Below, piece after piece: positions 1 through 11,278 of a stretch of DNA of 64,000 nt. This DNA is from Costus lasius (lineage: Eukaryota; Streptophyta; Magnoliopsida; Zingiberales; Costaceae). The translations under genes were made by a program, and so were the position numbers. The stretch covers positions 126,868,499 to 126,932,498 of the forward strand of contig CM050446.2 of the NCBI GenBank assembly GCA_027563935.2, read 5' to 3'. Position 1 is the stretch's first letter, and every line of letters starts with the position of its first letter. The notes below the pieces were generated by a model. That model was not told where the DNA came from. It saw nothing but the letters and a program-made list of their open reading frames with translations, and made no database searches.

Positions 1-1
1 T

Positions 2-378
2 TTTGGATTCCCAAATTTTAAACAAAATTTTGGTTTCACGGAGCAGAATTCTTCCAAGGTAAGGTGCCCATCACTCTTATTATACATGCCAAACAGTCCC
101 TTCTTTGCTTTGTTTTCTATGCTATACATGCTTCAATGGTTTTATAAAAAAGGTCAAATAGTTTGATTAGTGTCTGACAAATATAAAAAAAGCTTAAATA
201 GACTCTCAATGTCTTCTTGTAACTTGAAAAGGTATTCCTGTGAAATGTCAAAAGCTAATGCTACACTTCTCTTTTCTTAATGGGCAGCAAATTTACTCCA
301 TTTGCACCCGCTGCTACGTTGGTGAGAACTGAGAACCTTGGAGAATCTGTGGGATATCTCATATGTGGCAGAAGATAA
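2..378 (+). other. Possible 3' end of a gene entering from the left
   Basis: The first 60 bases read open in one frame and end at splice-donor-like sites (AAG/GTAAGG, and a second GT a few bases on). After a short AT-rich stretch, an acceptor-like CAG at about 289-291 is followed by an open stretch ending with TAA at 376-378. Joining from the second donor keeps the frame. I do not recognise the peptide, the exons are tiny and the left part lies outside the window. It could equally be untranslated or chance. Confidence is low. Confidence 0.2.
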
Positions 379-837
379 TGGACCATTTGTGTGGTGCTTG
401 TAATTGCAGTATTAATGTAAAGTTTGATACATGTTATGGATCAGAAGAAACTATAGGTTACTTTTGTAACTATGATTTCAGCCTTCTGTTTGATCACTAT
501 ATATTCTACCGTTAGGTTGATGAATGGTACTTAAGTATGACCAGCCAAACAAAGCTTTGAGATTGTGAATCTCGATATGTTAGTAATGGAAGTGTCAAGA
601 TAATATGCTGCTAACCTCTAAGGTGTATCTTGTTCCGTAGGTTGCAATTACCAGACTTGCTCTCCAATTTGTTCTGGCGCCCACAGCTACCTAATTATTA
701 CTCAAGACTTTAAAAGTGTAATTACTTGCATTGTTTTAGCATCGAAGTTAATCTTGTAAGTTAATCTATACTGACTTCAAAATGTAATATTTCTTTCCAT
801 TAATTAAGCATCAAGTTTAATCCTGTAAGATGCTGAT

Positions 838-990
838 ATGAACAAGGTTTATGTTTTTCACATATCCAAAGCTTCCAAGCTTGCTGAAGATGCTGATCTG
901 GGCTCAGAACCAACTGGACGAGAAGGCAAGGCTGCTTATCCAAGAATCAATAATTTAACATCAGCAGCACTTGAAGACTCAGTAGTCTGA
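838..990 (+). other. Short ORF, possible terminal exon (unknown)
   Basis: A 50-codon open frame starts ATG at 838 and ends TGA at 988-990. Its second half is polar and compositionally protein-like (rich in Ala, Glu, Asp, Gly), unlike the AT-rich flanks. The upstream bases (838-870) may be intron rather than coding, with the exon beginning near a CAAAG at about 870. It could be the last exon of the gene that enters from the left edge, but no family was recognised and splice joins cannot be proven. Confidence 0.18.
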
Positions 991-1261
991 ATATGTAAAG
1001 TTTGTTGTAGTTATTGCCAGGTTAAGGTAAGGTTATTTTTGACATATTCTATGATTTCATATTGTAATTGTAAGGACTGCTCTGGAGTGATATAAAGAAC
1101 TGCAATATCCATATATTTAAATTGCTTAGTGAAATTGAACGCTACATAATTTGGCTATTGAAGATATTGAAGAAGTTTGTAGATTGAGAGAATTGGAAAA
1201 ATCCATTATGGATGTCATTTTATTTGCATGCGTAGACTCATTTATTAGATTTATAATTTTC

Positions 1262-1417
1262 AAATCGATAATTCGGTAATTTGCCGAATTTACTGAATTT
1301 ACCGATCGGTAAATTTATTTGGTTCGGGATCAATTTTTAACATTTTGGTATTTGGCAATTCGATTTTCGGTAATTCGGTATTCAGTAATTCGGTTTTTAC
1401 TGAATACTCACCCCTAG
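1262..1417. repeat. hAT-like element end with repeated CGGTAATTCGG-type motif
   Basis: At least six variants of a short motif (AATTCGGTAATT and its inverse, with GATCGGTAAAT) are packed into about 150 bases, ending at CACCCCTAG. Subterminal repeats of this kind and a CACCCCTA tip are typical of non-autonomous hAT elements. A TAGGGGTGGG tip in the opposite orientation lies at about 1734, but it faces away, so a complete element cannot be closed. Two overlapping opposite-strand ORFs here are repeat artefacts. Confidence 0.35.
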
Positions 1418-2250
1418 ACACGACTAGCAGGTCAACGAGCATTGACGCAAATCCTAAATGCCGCAACTTACGCGAAAGGGAGACATTTGCAGTGCATTCC
1501 ACACCCGCTCCCCAGCACCCCGTAATTTGTCCCACACTCCCAACAAGGCCTCTTTTCCCTAACTATGAAAAAATAAAGCGATTAATATGCATCTATTGCA
1601 CAATATCTGCAATTATTTTGGTAGTTACAAACTGTTTTAATTGGTAATGGGAGTGGGTGTGTATGGGTTAACTTTCATTGTGTAACTTATGAAAAAAAAG
1701 AATCTCATTGGACACGGCAAGATTTCAAGGACTAGGGGTGGGTGTAGTATCAGAGGCAAAATCAAAGTTTGAGTTTGAGAGATTGTTGGCAATTAACAAA
1801 AATTAAAGGCGACAGTTTATTTGAGTTTGGGTCAGGTAAGTGGGCATATGGCATGTGCGTCTATACCTCCATCCAATAATCATGTGAATGTTAATATGTA
1901 TCTACCATCATTTTTAATGTGCTTTCAAGGGAAAAACTAAAAAAAGGAAAATATTTTTATTTTTAAATATATATAAAGTCAATAATAAAATTAGATTAAA
2001 AAATAAGATATTGTTAAATTCAAATTTTATCTAATTTCAACAAAAAATAATATAATTATGTTGAAGTTCTACAATAAAAAAATGTGTCAAAGAAACTTCT
2101 CACGAACCCACTCCAATTGAACAGAGGGTATGTTTGGGGGTGTAGTGTGATTGTTGTTGTATAGGTTGGAAAAGTAGTATGTTGGAGGGTCAAAAGCAAC
2201 CCTGTTGATTATAAAAACACTATAGATTGCTATTGGGAGATGCACCACAA
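1418..2250. other. AT-rich spacer, no gene seen
   Basis: Between the hAT-like tip and the inverted repeat there is low-complexity AT-rich DNA with poly-A and poly-T runs. Apart from the outward-facing TAGGGGTG tip near 1734, I see no splice-linked ORF, RNA gene or element boundary. Confidence 0.4.
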
Positions 2251-2352
2251 ATTACTATTAATCAAAATATTATATAATAATTAAAATTATTTGTTAAATA
2301 AACAAAATAGCATATGCAGATTAAAATAAATAGTCATAAGTTAAGTTTACAT

Positions 2353-2398
<46 letters not shown>

Positions 2399-2497
2399 TA
2401 TATACATACAATCACATAATATTTTGATCTACATATGCTATTTTGTTTATTTAACAAATAATTTTAATTATTATATAATATTTTGATTAATAGTAAT
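2251..2497. repeat. 71-bp near-perfect inverted repeat around (AT)n
   Basis: Arms at 2251-2321 and 2427-2497 are reverse complements of each other with a single mismatch (C at 2317 against the base pairing with it). The 105-bp spacer carries a 37-bp (AT)n tract at 2361-2397. A second (AT)n tract follows the right arm from about 2498. Transcribed, it would fold into a long hairpin. The structure fits an AT-rich foldback MITE, but no clear target-site duplication was found. Confidence 0.75.
2361..2397. repeat. (AT)n microsatellite
   Basis: About 18 AT dinucleotides without interruption, sitting in the loop of the inverted repeat. Length is likely to vary between individuals. Confidence 0.9.
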
Positions 2498-2946
2498 ATA
2501 TATATATATATATATATATAATCACAAATTTCAAGATTCTATCAAGCTTAGTGCAATTTAATTGCCACCTCATTATAATTAACTTGATATGACAGATTTG
2601 CAGACAGATTTTCTTCCACCATTAGGATCAATATCAACATATTGAAAATTTGCATCATTGCATATTAATTTGCTAGGTGTTCAAGTTAAGTATAGCTATA
2701 TGTCAGTTCGCATTTGGCTATTGTAAATAAGAAAACTCCAAAGTATCTTAGATAGTTTATGATAATTATATAATTGATAGAGAAATATTATGAAAATTAA
2801 TTTGTGTTAGTTGGAAGGAGTTTGGTAACACAAATAGGTTGTTGTGCAATGTCTCTAGAAGTTTAGAGCGGATGTGTCCAACATCATTTCAGTATCAATT
2901 GACACCAATGATAATCATATATGAGGATAAGAGGATTGATGCTTAG
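2498..2946. other. AT-rich spacer, no gene seen
   Basis: This stretch lies between the inverted repeat and the solo LTR. It holds a short (AT)n run at its left edge and otherwise unremarkable AT-rich sequence. The last five bases, CTTAG, are the left target-site duplication of the adjacent LTR. Confidence 0.4.
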
Positions 2947-4702
2947 TGTGATGCTCCCAGGGTTTAGCACAAATCCCAAAGCACACCGAGACTAATCGAT
3001 GATGGCACCCCTAGTCATCAAAAGCATTGGACAACTCGGGCATAGCAATCGTGTCACTGAGATTGACACAAGTCCATATGACGTGAGTCAAATCAAACCA
3101 CAGAGCATGAGTTCACATGTGGATGTGAGTGCCCAACTCGACCCCTGGACCTCAGACCCTCTCACACGAAGCGCGACAAAGAGGGTCGACTGTAGGGTGA
3201 AACGGAGCCTATCAATGGCTTAATCGGCCCAAACCAGTTTGAACCAACCAACCTGGCTGAACCGAACTGGTTCAACTGGTACATGGCTTACACGCGCGAA
3301 AGAAGGGGAAATTTCCCCTGTTCTTCTTCCAGCGCCACGTGTGCTGTTGCCGCTGCTAATTCCGCTGGGTGGAGGGGGCGCACCGGAATTGGAAGGTCGC
3401 CGGCAGCTCATGCTAGCATGGCCGTGAAGGTGGCAACAAATGGGGTGTGGACTCCGACGTGGACAAGCCTAGGGCAGATCTTTGAATCTGCCCCAGTGGA
3501 AGTGTGATCTCTAACGAATCACCAGCGGAGATCATGGCTCGCATGCCAACGAGGGTGGGTTTCTCTCCTCGTCGAGGAGAGACTGCCTAGCAAGCAATTT
3601 TGAAGCTTGGGTAGGGTCTGGCGACAGCGACGTAGATCTGGGAGCAGAGTTTGGATTTTCTAGTCAGCGGTGAGGTTCCGACTATGGACTCGTCGACGTG
3701 AAGCTTTTAGATCATCTTCCAATGCCCTGAGGTAAGGAGGAGACCTTCGTCGCTGGCAGCCAAATGCAAGAGAGAGATCGGAATCACCGATCTTCAGTCC
3801 CACGCGAGCAGCACTCCTGCTAGGTTTTGTTTCTCGTCGGCAGCAACTTCTTTGGCCGCGAGACTTCGGCAACAACGTGTCCATCCGTCGGCAACGAAGT
3901 CCTCACCTTCCGACGTGAGTTCGATGGCCGATCTACGATAAACATCGAAGGGGGAACATCCCTTGTTTCCGGCCCTTGCGTCCCCTGCTCTGGACGTGCG
4001 GCTGCGAACAAGAGAAGGGGGAAGGGGGTTGTCGCGTGTGTTCGTCCACGAGTCTCACTCCGACTCCTACCAGACCTTTCAACGCAACCTTCGAAGGATC
4101 TCGATGGGCTCGGCTCGTGGAGTGGTGGCATACTACAAGGGTAAACCCTCTTTCGGACTATCGCGTAGTGGTAGGAGGGCTTTATCGTGTAGTAGTGGAT
4201 AGGGGTTTTTACCCACTTTCCGGACTTCATGTGATATTTCATCTGAATGGTTCTTTGCGCTCTTTGCCCGCATATGTGTAGTATGGGTTGTGTTTGATTT
4301 GCTAATGTTCAAGCGTCTCACTTGTTGCAAATCCCCGGACGTGTGTGCCGGCACCCTCGAAGGTGTTCACCACCGTCTCCTTGTGATTGATTGAAGCTGC
4401 GCCGATGCTTTATCTTGGCAGTGTAGAGAGAGGAGAACGGGCCATAGACATTTTGTGAGCGTAAAGTGGTTGAAGAATCTCCGACACTTTGACGCACGTG
4501 TGAGAGATAAACGTGTTCGAGGGGCAGTATTTACGCCAAACTCTTCGCACACATGAGATGTGAGAACTTGTAGAATGCTACACCAGCTTCTGCAACGCGA
4601 TCCAACCGATCACAGGCCACTCTACTGCAAAGCTGAGATCTCCGCAAGGGGATCTGCCGGTTGTGGTTGATTTATTATTAAAAAAGTAAATTATCCATAA
4701 CA
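2947..4702. mobile_element. Solo LTR, family A, copy 1 (TSD CTTAG)
   Basis: A 1756-bp element starts TGTGATGCTCCC and ends CATAACA, so it has the TG...CA tips of an LTR. It is flanked by an exact 5-bp duplication CTTAG (2942-2946 and 4703-4707). No internal retrotransposon region or second LTR adjoins it, so it is a solo LTR left by recombination. A diverged copy of similar length lies at 23482-25270. The GC-rich body yields many short overlapping ORFs on both strands, none protein-like. Transcriptional orientation is not settled, because neither direction shows a clean TATA and polyadenylation pair. Superfamily (Ty1 or Ty3) cannot be told from an LTR alone. Confidence 0.85.
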
Positions 4703-4707
4703 CTTAG

Positions 4708-6575
4708 TACTCGTGGCTAAGCATTACATGCAACTTTTAACAGTTGTCCTTCGCTACTATTAACTCAATATGCAAAGATATTATGGTAACAGTAAATAGA
4801 AGGACAAGAAGTGTTCTTGGCCTCCTTAGGGATAGGGATTTCATCGTAACTGATTTGGAGAATCATGAGATCTCCTTAAACATTTGCTCAAATAAAGTTT
4901 TTTGCTTTTTTTATTCCATCACTCAACACAACCTTACAGCAAAATTGGTTGATTAATGGTTGCAGTGATAAATTCCTTGCTCTTTTACTTTGAATGTAAA
5001 TTGTGCAACAGATTAGAGCAAAATTTATCTGTTAGTTGTTGTTGTAATTTAATGTTTTGATCTTTATCCTATAAAGAATATTCAATGCATGAAAGCTTAC
5101 TTCAATTGAAATAAACAGGGTGGTTGGGGGATTTTCTTACCGGAGCGAGTGATTTGCCAGTGAGCACGTCGAGTGGCGGCGACTTCTCGCTAAGTGTCTT
5201 TCGGCGATTAGGGCTGAGAGAAGTCGTCGACTATCTGTAGGCGTGTCATCTGGCGATGGGCTGAGGGACAAGTCGGTGACAAGCACGAGGTCTGAGAGAG
5301 AAGTCGGCGACAATCTCTAGGGCTGATAGAGTAGCAATTAGGCTGTGTTTTTTTGGGAGGGAAGAAAATAGGAGAGGACGAAAACTAGGGTGGAAGAGAG
5401 AAATGGAAAGATAGAAACATAGGTTATACTTTCTTTCCATGTGCTTTCTTGGGAGGAAAGAAAATAAAAAGGATTATTACTTTCCAGTCTTATTTATTAT
5501 AATATCTTTTACATAAATTTACTTTTTTATTATCTTTTTATTTATTAAATAATTTTATTTTTAATGTGTTATATTTTATTTATTATATTTTATTAATAAA
5601 TTTAATATATTGACATCAAATCAATTCTATTATACCACATTGCAATCTGGACAAAATGACAAGAATATGGATAGATAGTACCTACAAAATGAATATAACA
5701 TGTATGCTATTTGTGATTAATTGCTGTATATGAAACTAAGCTCAAGTAACAACTAATAAGAGGCATAAACCAATGCGCTGGAATGAGGTTCATTCTCATG
5801 TAAAGTTCATTGTCATAGTGTTGGCAACTCATTATTTCAGTTAAGAAAAAAGCTGGAATGAAATTCCTCCTCTATATTCAATTCATCCTCTATGTTGCAA
5901 CATATATGCACACATAGCACTTGTTTGCATCCTGAATAACACATTCGCATTGTGTATTCTTCAACGTTAGTAATATGTTCTAAGAATGCACGAGCAAAGG
6001 ACAAGTAATTTGTTCTCCACTTTTTGATTTCATCTAACCCTACCATTCTATCTAAACCCCAAAATGTGATACCTTCTCTGCTTGTTGGTCCATCATTTTC
6101 TTTCTACTTATCTTTTTCATCTCTTGATTGGTATCTGTTGGTAACAGCCACAATACAGGGGTCCGAATTAACTCAACAAATACAGCCTAAGCCAATTGAT
6201 GAGACTTTAATTACTTAATCAAATTTCTGTTCTAAACCAAAGTTGCAGGATACAAAACAACTAAGCAAAGTTGCAGAATACAAAACAACTAACCAAATCT
6301 TTTGTTTTTAATTTGTATTGTTGAGTACAACAGCTAAGCAAAGTTGACCTGGGAATCTTTCAATCGTTATTAAAGTGAAATTCAGCCATATCTTTCATAA
6401 CGAAAATGCTAATTAAATCACACCGGAACAAGAAGAGAGGAAAGATAAAAAAAAAAGAGTAGGGCGTGTTCATGATATACGCGAGATGTAAACAAAGTAG
6501 TGCAGATCAACAAGAAAAGCAAACAAAGTCATGTGTAAAGACATTCACATCAATGAATGCTTAATCAGGAAAGAA
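4708..6575. other. Spacer with GC-rich islet and MITE-like end
   Basis: Most of this is AT-rich with no coding signal. At about 5150-5345 there is a GC-rich islet with repeated GTCGGCGAC and GTCGTCGAC-like words. Read on the minus strand it resembles a 5' leader ending at a possible donor (CCG/GTAAGA near 5150), but no coding exon follows it. At 5341 a TAGGCTGTGTTT tip begins, matching the terminal repeat of the mini-MITE at 28293. A GGGAGG(A)AAGAAAATA word occurs twice, about 87 bp apart (near 5356 and 5443). Confidence 0.35.
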
Positions 6576-6579
6576 ACGC

Positions 6580-7090
6580 AAGAGGCGACCGGAGATAACA
6601 AGGATTGTAATTACCTGGCTGATACGAGGCGTTGAACGGCGACTGCAGATCAGTTGGGCGGAATCAAACCTTGGAGCCGCAAGAGGCGATCGGCACAATG
6701 AATGCTTGGAAGAGCGACTGAAGAGGAGGTGACGACAATGGAAACTTGAAACAGCGACTGGCGAGGCAGAATCGAAGCTTCGAACGGCGACTGGAGGAGC
6801 GACGGCGAGACGAGAAGGGCGACCGGAGGAGCGATGGCAAGGCGAAGAGGGCGACCGGAAGAGCAATGGCGAGGCGAGGAGAGCGATTGGAAGAGGGATC
6901 GCGACCAGCGGTTCGAGCGACGATGGCGAGTGAAAAAATAACCTAGGGCTGACAGGACAGAGCGCGAGCGAGTAGTCTTTTTTATTTTATTTTTTGCCCC
7001 GCGCCACCCGCGGCGTGGGTCGGGCCAACGGGAGGAGAGCGTGGGTGCGGCCCGCGGCTGAGCAAGGGTTCGCACAGTTCCCGGCCGCAA
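6580..7090. repeat. GC-rich degenerate tandem tract (GGCGACCGGAGGAGC-like)
   Basis: A block of roughly 350 bp is built from imperfect repeats of words such as GGCGACCGGAGGAGCGATGGCGAG, followed by a strongly GC-rich stretch at about 6996-7085. Long ORFs on the minus strand (for example 6650-7090) are low-complexity Ser/Arg/Pro/Leu products of this repeat and are not believable proteins. On the minus strand a donor-like CAG/GTAATTAC lies near 6610, so it could be a leader exon of a transposon-derived or lost gene. That part is inference. Confidence 0.4.
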
Positions 7091-7380
7091 AAGCTAATTA
7101 CATATAAAAAATCTAATGTAAGCTAATTTCATAACATCATTAGACTAAGATGTCAATACCTCTCCGTTATCATCAGGTAAAATATTAATTTATATAAACT
7201 TTAATCAAATGTTAAATTAAACTTTAATTTATTATCATAATGAATTTATACTTGCATATAAAAATTATCACACATGTATGTTATAATTAAATAGAAATTT
7301 ATAAATTTATTTTTAAAATAATTATATACAAGTATATATAATATATAATTAAATATATTAATATTACTTGCCACCCTTTT

Positions 7381-8619
7381 TGTTAGGCCTTGGACTTCCC
7401 GATTCAGCCCAAGGCCCACTTGGGCCTGATCCAAAGCCTGATCCAAGCCCAAATTGGGGGAAATCAACCGGTCGACATTCGATGTTGACCCGGTCTCGTT
7501 CGATAAACACGGTAACAGGCGAGCGACGCGGACGAGCTTCGAAGAAGGTCTCGTAGACTGGTTCTGGCGGCGAGCTCGGGCGTAGGACGCGGCGACGAAG
7601 CCGTCCTCTCCGGAAGACGCGGACAACGGTGGCGACGGGAAGGCTGCAGCGTGGCGAAATCCTCGGGCACGAGACGCGATCTTCGCGGAGCTTGGAGGCG
7701 GCACGAAAGTGAGGCGGCTCTCCTTTAAAAGCTAGAATCGGAGGAACGACGGGCAGCGACACCACCTTCGGTCGAGACTTCGAAGAGCAAGGAGGATCTG
7801 TGAGCGGAGAGAGAGAGACTTCCGAGCGAGAATCTGAGAGGAAGACGACGGCGAGTGTGGTCGCCGACTTGAGAGAGAGGGAGTTAGGGGTTTTGTACCT
7901 TTGAAGCGAATAAAGGGAAGGTTTCCCCTACATGTGCCTGTGTTCCGACGATCTCTCTTCTTCCTTCTATGGCAACGAGTCTTCTCTCCCCTGTTTCGGC
8001 GGCTGGCGGCGACGCTTCTCATCAACCTTGTCAGCATAAGGTCCGGTGGCTTCCGATAATACAAGGCGGAGGGAGAGACAAAGGTGTCTCCTCCCATCCG
8101 GCGTCCTTGTCCGGCAGGGAACGACGACGGCAGCAACGTCGAGCGCAGGCGGCGTTCGACGCGTGACAAGCGAAAGAGACGAACGCGTTCCAGCGTTCGT
8201 ATCGAGACAAGGTCAACGATTAGCGGGCAATTTCGATTCGGCGGAATCGAATTTGAACGCTGACGCAATACGACGTCAGCAGACGAAGATTTGCGCGCAG
8301 CGAACGAAATCAGAAGGGCTGACGTCAGCGTGACGTCAGCCGAGCGAAATTGAAATCGAACTAGCGGCGTTGTTCGGTCAAAGTTAATTTTGACCAGAGA
8401 CGGTAATTTAATTTTAGGGTTTGATTTCGAAATTAGGGTTAGGGTTTCTTCGTACGATTTGTAATTTGGGGATAAAAAGTGAGCGGGGAACTAGGGTTTC
8501 GAATTGGGGGGTTAGATTTGCCCGGAAACCCTAGCGCGATCACGTTCCGGTGTTCCGCCGGACTACCCTGAGGCAGCGGATAAGCGACAGTTCAGGGTCG
8601 ATCCGACCGGGGCGTGACA
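7381..8619 (+). mobile_element. Solo LTR, family B, copy 1 (TSD CTTTT)
   Basis: A 1239-bp element starts TGTTAGGCC and ends GGGGCGTGACA, flanked by exact CTTTT duplications (7376-7380 and 8620-8624). Orientation is supported by a TATA-like TTTAAAAG near 7723 followed about 185 bp later by AATAAA at 7909-7914, the U3-R order of an LTR. The tip GGGGCGTGACA is also a common plant LTR 3' end, which is recalled knowledge rather than something shown here. No internal region is attached. Its 3' end abuts copy 2 across only the 5-bp duplication. Confidence 0.85.
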
Positions 8620-8624
8620 CTTTT

Positions 8625-9793
8625 TGTCACGCCCCGATCTTAGGGTTCTCCGGTGGACCTCTAGACTGGCATGAAATCTTAGATTTTCGGGGCGTGAAAT
8701 CACCCCTAAATTGGCAACCCTAATTGTCATCCAAAATTTATCCCAAAATTAGAAAAGTATCAGAAAACCCTAATTAAATTTACCTATTTAGTCAACCCTT
8801 AGTCAACGCCCAAATTAATTCTGCCATGCCACTCTGAATAATCATTCGCTAATGTCGTGCTTGCGTCAGCACCCAAATTGAATTCTACTGAATTCGATTT
8901 CGCCTGCTGAGATGGATGTTGACCAAAGTCAATGATGCCTCGTTTCGAACGCTGTCGGAACGAACTCGTTACTGTCATCGCCTTCGGCGTTCGAACGCAT
9001 GCCTACTACGTCCACCGCTGTCGTCTCGCATTGCCGGAAAAGAGTCGAGACGGCCAGGTAAAAGCCGTCAATCTTCGCCCTCAGCCTTGTCGTCACCTGA
9101 AGCAGTTGTCTTTGCCGGAGACGATGAGAAAGGATGCTAGAAAGAACTGGAAACAGGAGAAAGAGGCACGTGAGAAGAGCTCGTGTTTTATTCACCAAAA
9201 CCAGTTACAGAATCTCTCCTCGTCGGCCCCCTGGCCGGCAGCCCCCTCGATCCCTCCCTTGTCAGTCATCTCCCCAGACGCCGGCTACAGTCTCTAACAC
9301 TCCTCACCCAAAAACTCTCGTCGACGCCTCCCTAGGCATCGGAAAACTCCCTAGAAGCTACCCTAAGCTTCATCAACGATGGTGGACTTGCTCGCCGGTA
9401 AGGTTGGCGCTCACTCCTTGCTCCTTTTAATGAGGAAACGAGCGTCCGTCGCTTTCGTTTTCCTCACTCTTCGCCCGAGTCTTTAGTCCCACTTTAGGAA
9501 GTCCATAGCCGCCATAACCCTAGCCACATTTCCTTCTCCCGACCGCGTCCGCCTATTCCCGCTGCTGTCGACGCCGTCGTCCGATTCTTGCAGCGATGGT
9601 TATGACAAAGCGGAGGAAGGTGCCGCGTCCGAACGGCTCGGGGAAGATGCTGCGGATGAATTCCTTGATTAAGGGTCAACGCCGCTTGTTGACTGGCCAA
9701 ATCGGATTCCAACTTTGCTCCTTCCACACGTGCTTGGGCCACCCGCCTAGCCTGTTTCCTCTTTGTTCGACCCAATGATCCAAGGGTCTGACA
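8625..9793 (-). mobile_element. Solo LTR, family B, copy 2 (inverted)
   Basis: A 1169-bp element reads TGTCACGCCCC at the left and CCAAGGGTCTGACA at the right, the reverse complement of the family B ends. On the minus strand it has ATTAAAAG (near 9430) then AATAAA (near 9187), the same order as the other copies. The left flank is CTTTT, shared with copy 1; the right flank is CCTTT, or CTTTT one base on. The duplication is therefore imperfect or shifted by one. Copy 1 probably inserted exactly at the edge of this one. Confidence 0.8.
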
Positions 9794-9891
9794 CCTTTTG
9801 TGGCTTGCACATTGTGAATAGTGCCCATAGCGGGTCACACGTGCTCGCATCTATCATAAGCTACTGAAAAAAATATTACTCCATGCCGTAG

Positions 9892-11278
9892 TGTTAGGCC
9901 CTGGGCTCCCCGGTTCAGCCCAGAGGGGTGGGCCAGGCCCAAGCTCAAATCCAACCCACGGTGCAAAAGTCTGGATAGAGGAAAACCTCGGTCAACCTTC
10001 AATGTTGACCCGAGGCTCGCGGCGCTCGCACGCGACGCGAAGTCTTCGGCGCGGACGCGAGCTCGTTGGCGAGCTCCCAGACGCAGACGGCTTCAGGCGA
10101 CTTGCGGAGTTTTACCCGGACGAAGCGGAAGGCTGGCGGTGTCTTCTGGGCGCTGCGGAAGAAGCGGACGCAGGCTCGTGCGGCGTCGTATCCGCGAGAA
10201 CTCGGACGCAATCTTCATCCTCTCTGCCGAACGCGATGGACGCGGCGGCAACGTCTTCGAGCGCGGCGTCTTCGCGTGAAAAGCGGGCAGGCGCGAGAGA
10301 TTCAGACGCTGCAGCGTCCGGATCTGGCGGAAGAATCGGGCGAACTCCCGATTTAGAAGACGCGATAGGCACGGAAGAAAAAGGCGGCGGCTTCATCGAT
10401 ATAAACAGAGATCGGCGATCGAGCGAAAAGGGGGAGGCGTGATCATCGAACGGAAACTGAAAACAGAGAGCGAGCGACGAGGAGGAACGAGCTCTGTGAG
10501 CGGCGACGAGCGTGAGATCGTCGCCGGCGTGAGGAAGAGACGTAAGGGAGAGTGAGAGAGGGTTTTTGTAACTTTGATTCATGAAGAATAAAGTGAAGGT
10601 TTTCCCTTTCTGACTCCGACAAACTTCCCCTGTTTCCGGCGGCTCTGTGCTTTCTCGGCGTTGACCACGACGCTTCCTCTTCAGATCCGGCGACGTCTCC
10701 GGCTGCGTACGGCGAAGGCGGCGTTGGCGAGGCCAAGGACCAGGCGAAGACTTCCTCTTCTCCGGCGACGGTAGCGTCGAACGCAGGCGCACGTTCGACG
10801 AGCGAGGACGACGGCTTCGAACGCGCCGGGCGTTCGAAACGAGGCGGACGAGTCAACGGTCAACGGTGAAATTGGATTTCGATTTCGAAACCGAAATCGA
10901 AATCTGAAATGCTGACGCAGCTTCCGTCAGCACGGAAGAAATTAATTCGGCGAGCAAATTCTGATTTGGCTGACGTCGGCGTGACGTCAGCAATCCGGTG
11001 GTTTCAGCGGGTGTCGGTCAAAATAGAGTTGACGAGAGAGGTATTTGATTTAGGGTTTTCGATTCTTCTTGGATTCTCAAATTAGGGTTAGGGTTTTTCA
11101 ATCCTTTCCGTGCGAATTGTAATTTGGGAAGAAAAAGCGAGCGGGGAACTAGGGTTTCAAATTTAGGGACGAAATTCGGTCCGGAAACTCTAGCGCGATC
11201 ACGTTCCGGTGTTCCGCCGGACGGCTCTAAGACAACAGATAAGCGTTGTTTTTAGACCGTTCCGACCGGGGCGTGACA
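9892..11278 (+). mobile_element. Solo LTR, family B, copy 3 (TSD CGTAG)
   Basis: A 1387-bp element runs from TGTTAGGCC to GGGGCGTGACA with an exact CGTAG duplication (9887-9891 and 11279-11283). It has a TATA box, GATATAAAC, near 10398 and AATAAA at 10587-10592, about 190 bp apart, matching copy 1. Because copies 1 and 3 each have their own duplication, they are separate insertions and not the two LTRs of one element. Long Arg/Ser-rich ORFs inside are by-products of the GC-rich sequence. Confidence 0.87.

Noticed and set aside
1299..1647. Overlapping ORFs on both strands of 78 and 100 codons
   Set aside because: They are built from the repeated CGGTAATTCGG-type words of a hAT-like end and have no protein-like composition.
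3220..4552. Many ORFs of 60-140 codons on both strands
   Set aside because: They lie entirely inside the family A solo LTR. Similar frames are broken in the second copy, so they are not conserved as proteins.
8046..8333. Repeated TGACGTCAGC words resembling regulatory TGACG boxes
   Set aside because: They occur inside the family B LTR (also near 10971-10990 in copy 3) and belong to the element itself, not to a nearby gene.
9999..10856. ORFs of up to 226 codons, Arg/Ser/Pro-rich
   Set aside because: They lie inside family B LTR copy 3. GC-rich sequence opens several frames at once and the other copies do not keep them.
7381..11278. One LTR retrotransposon with 5' and 3' LTRs (copies 1 and 3) around an internal region
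   Set aside because: Copies 1 and 3 have different exact duplications (CTTTT and CGTAG), and the space between is filled by an inverted LTR with no gag or pol sequence.
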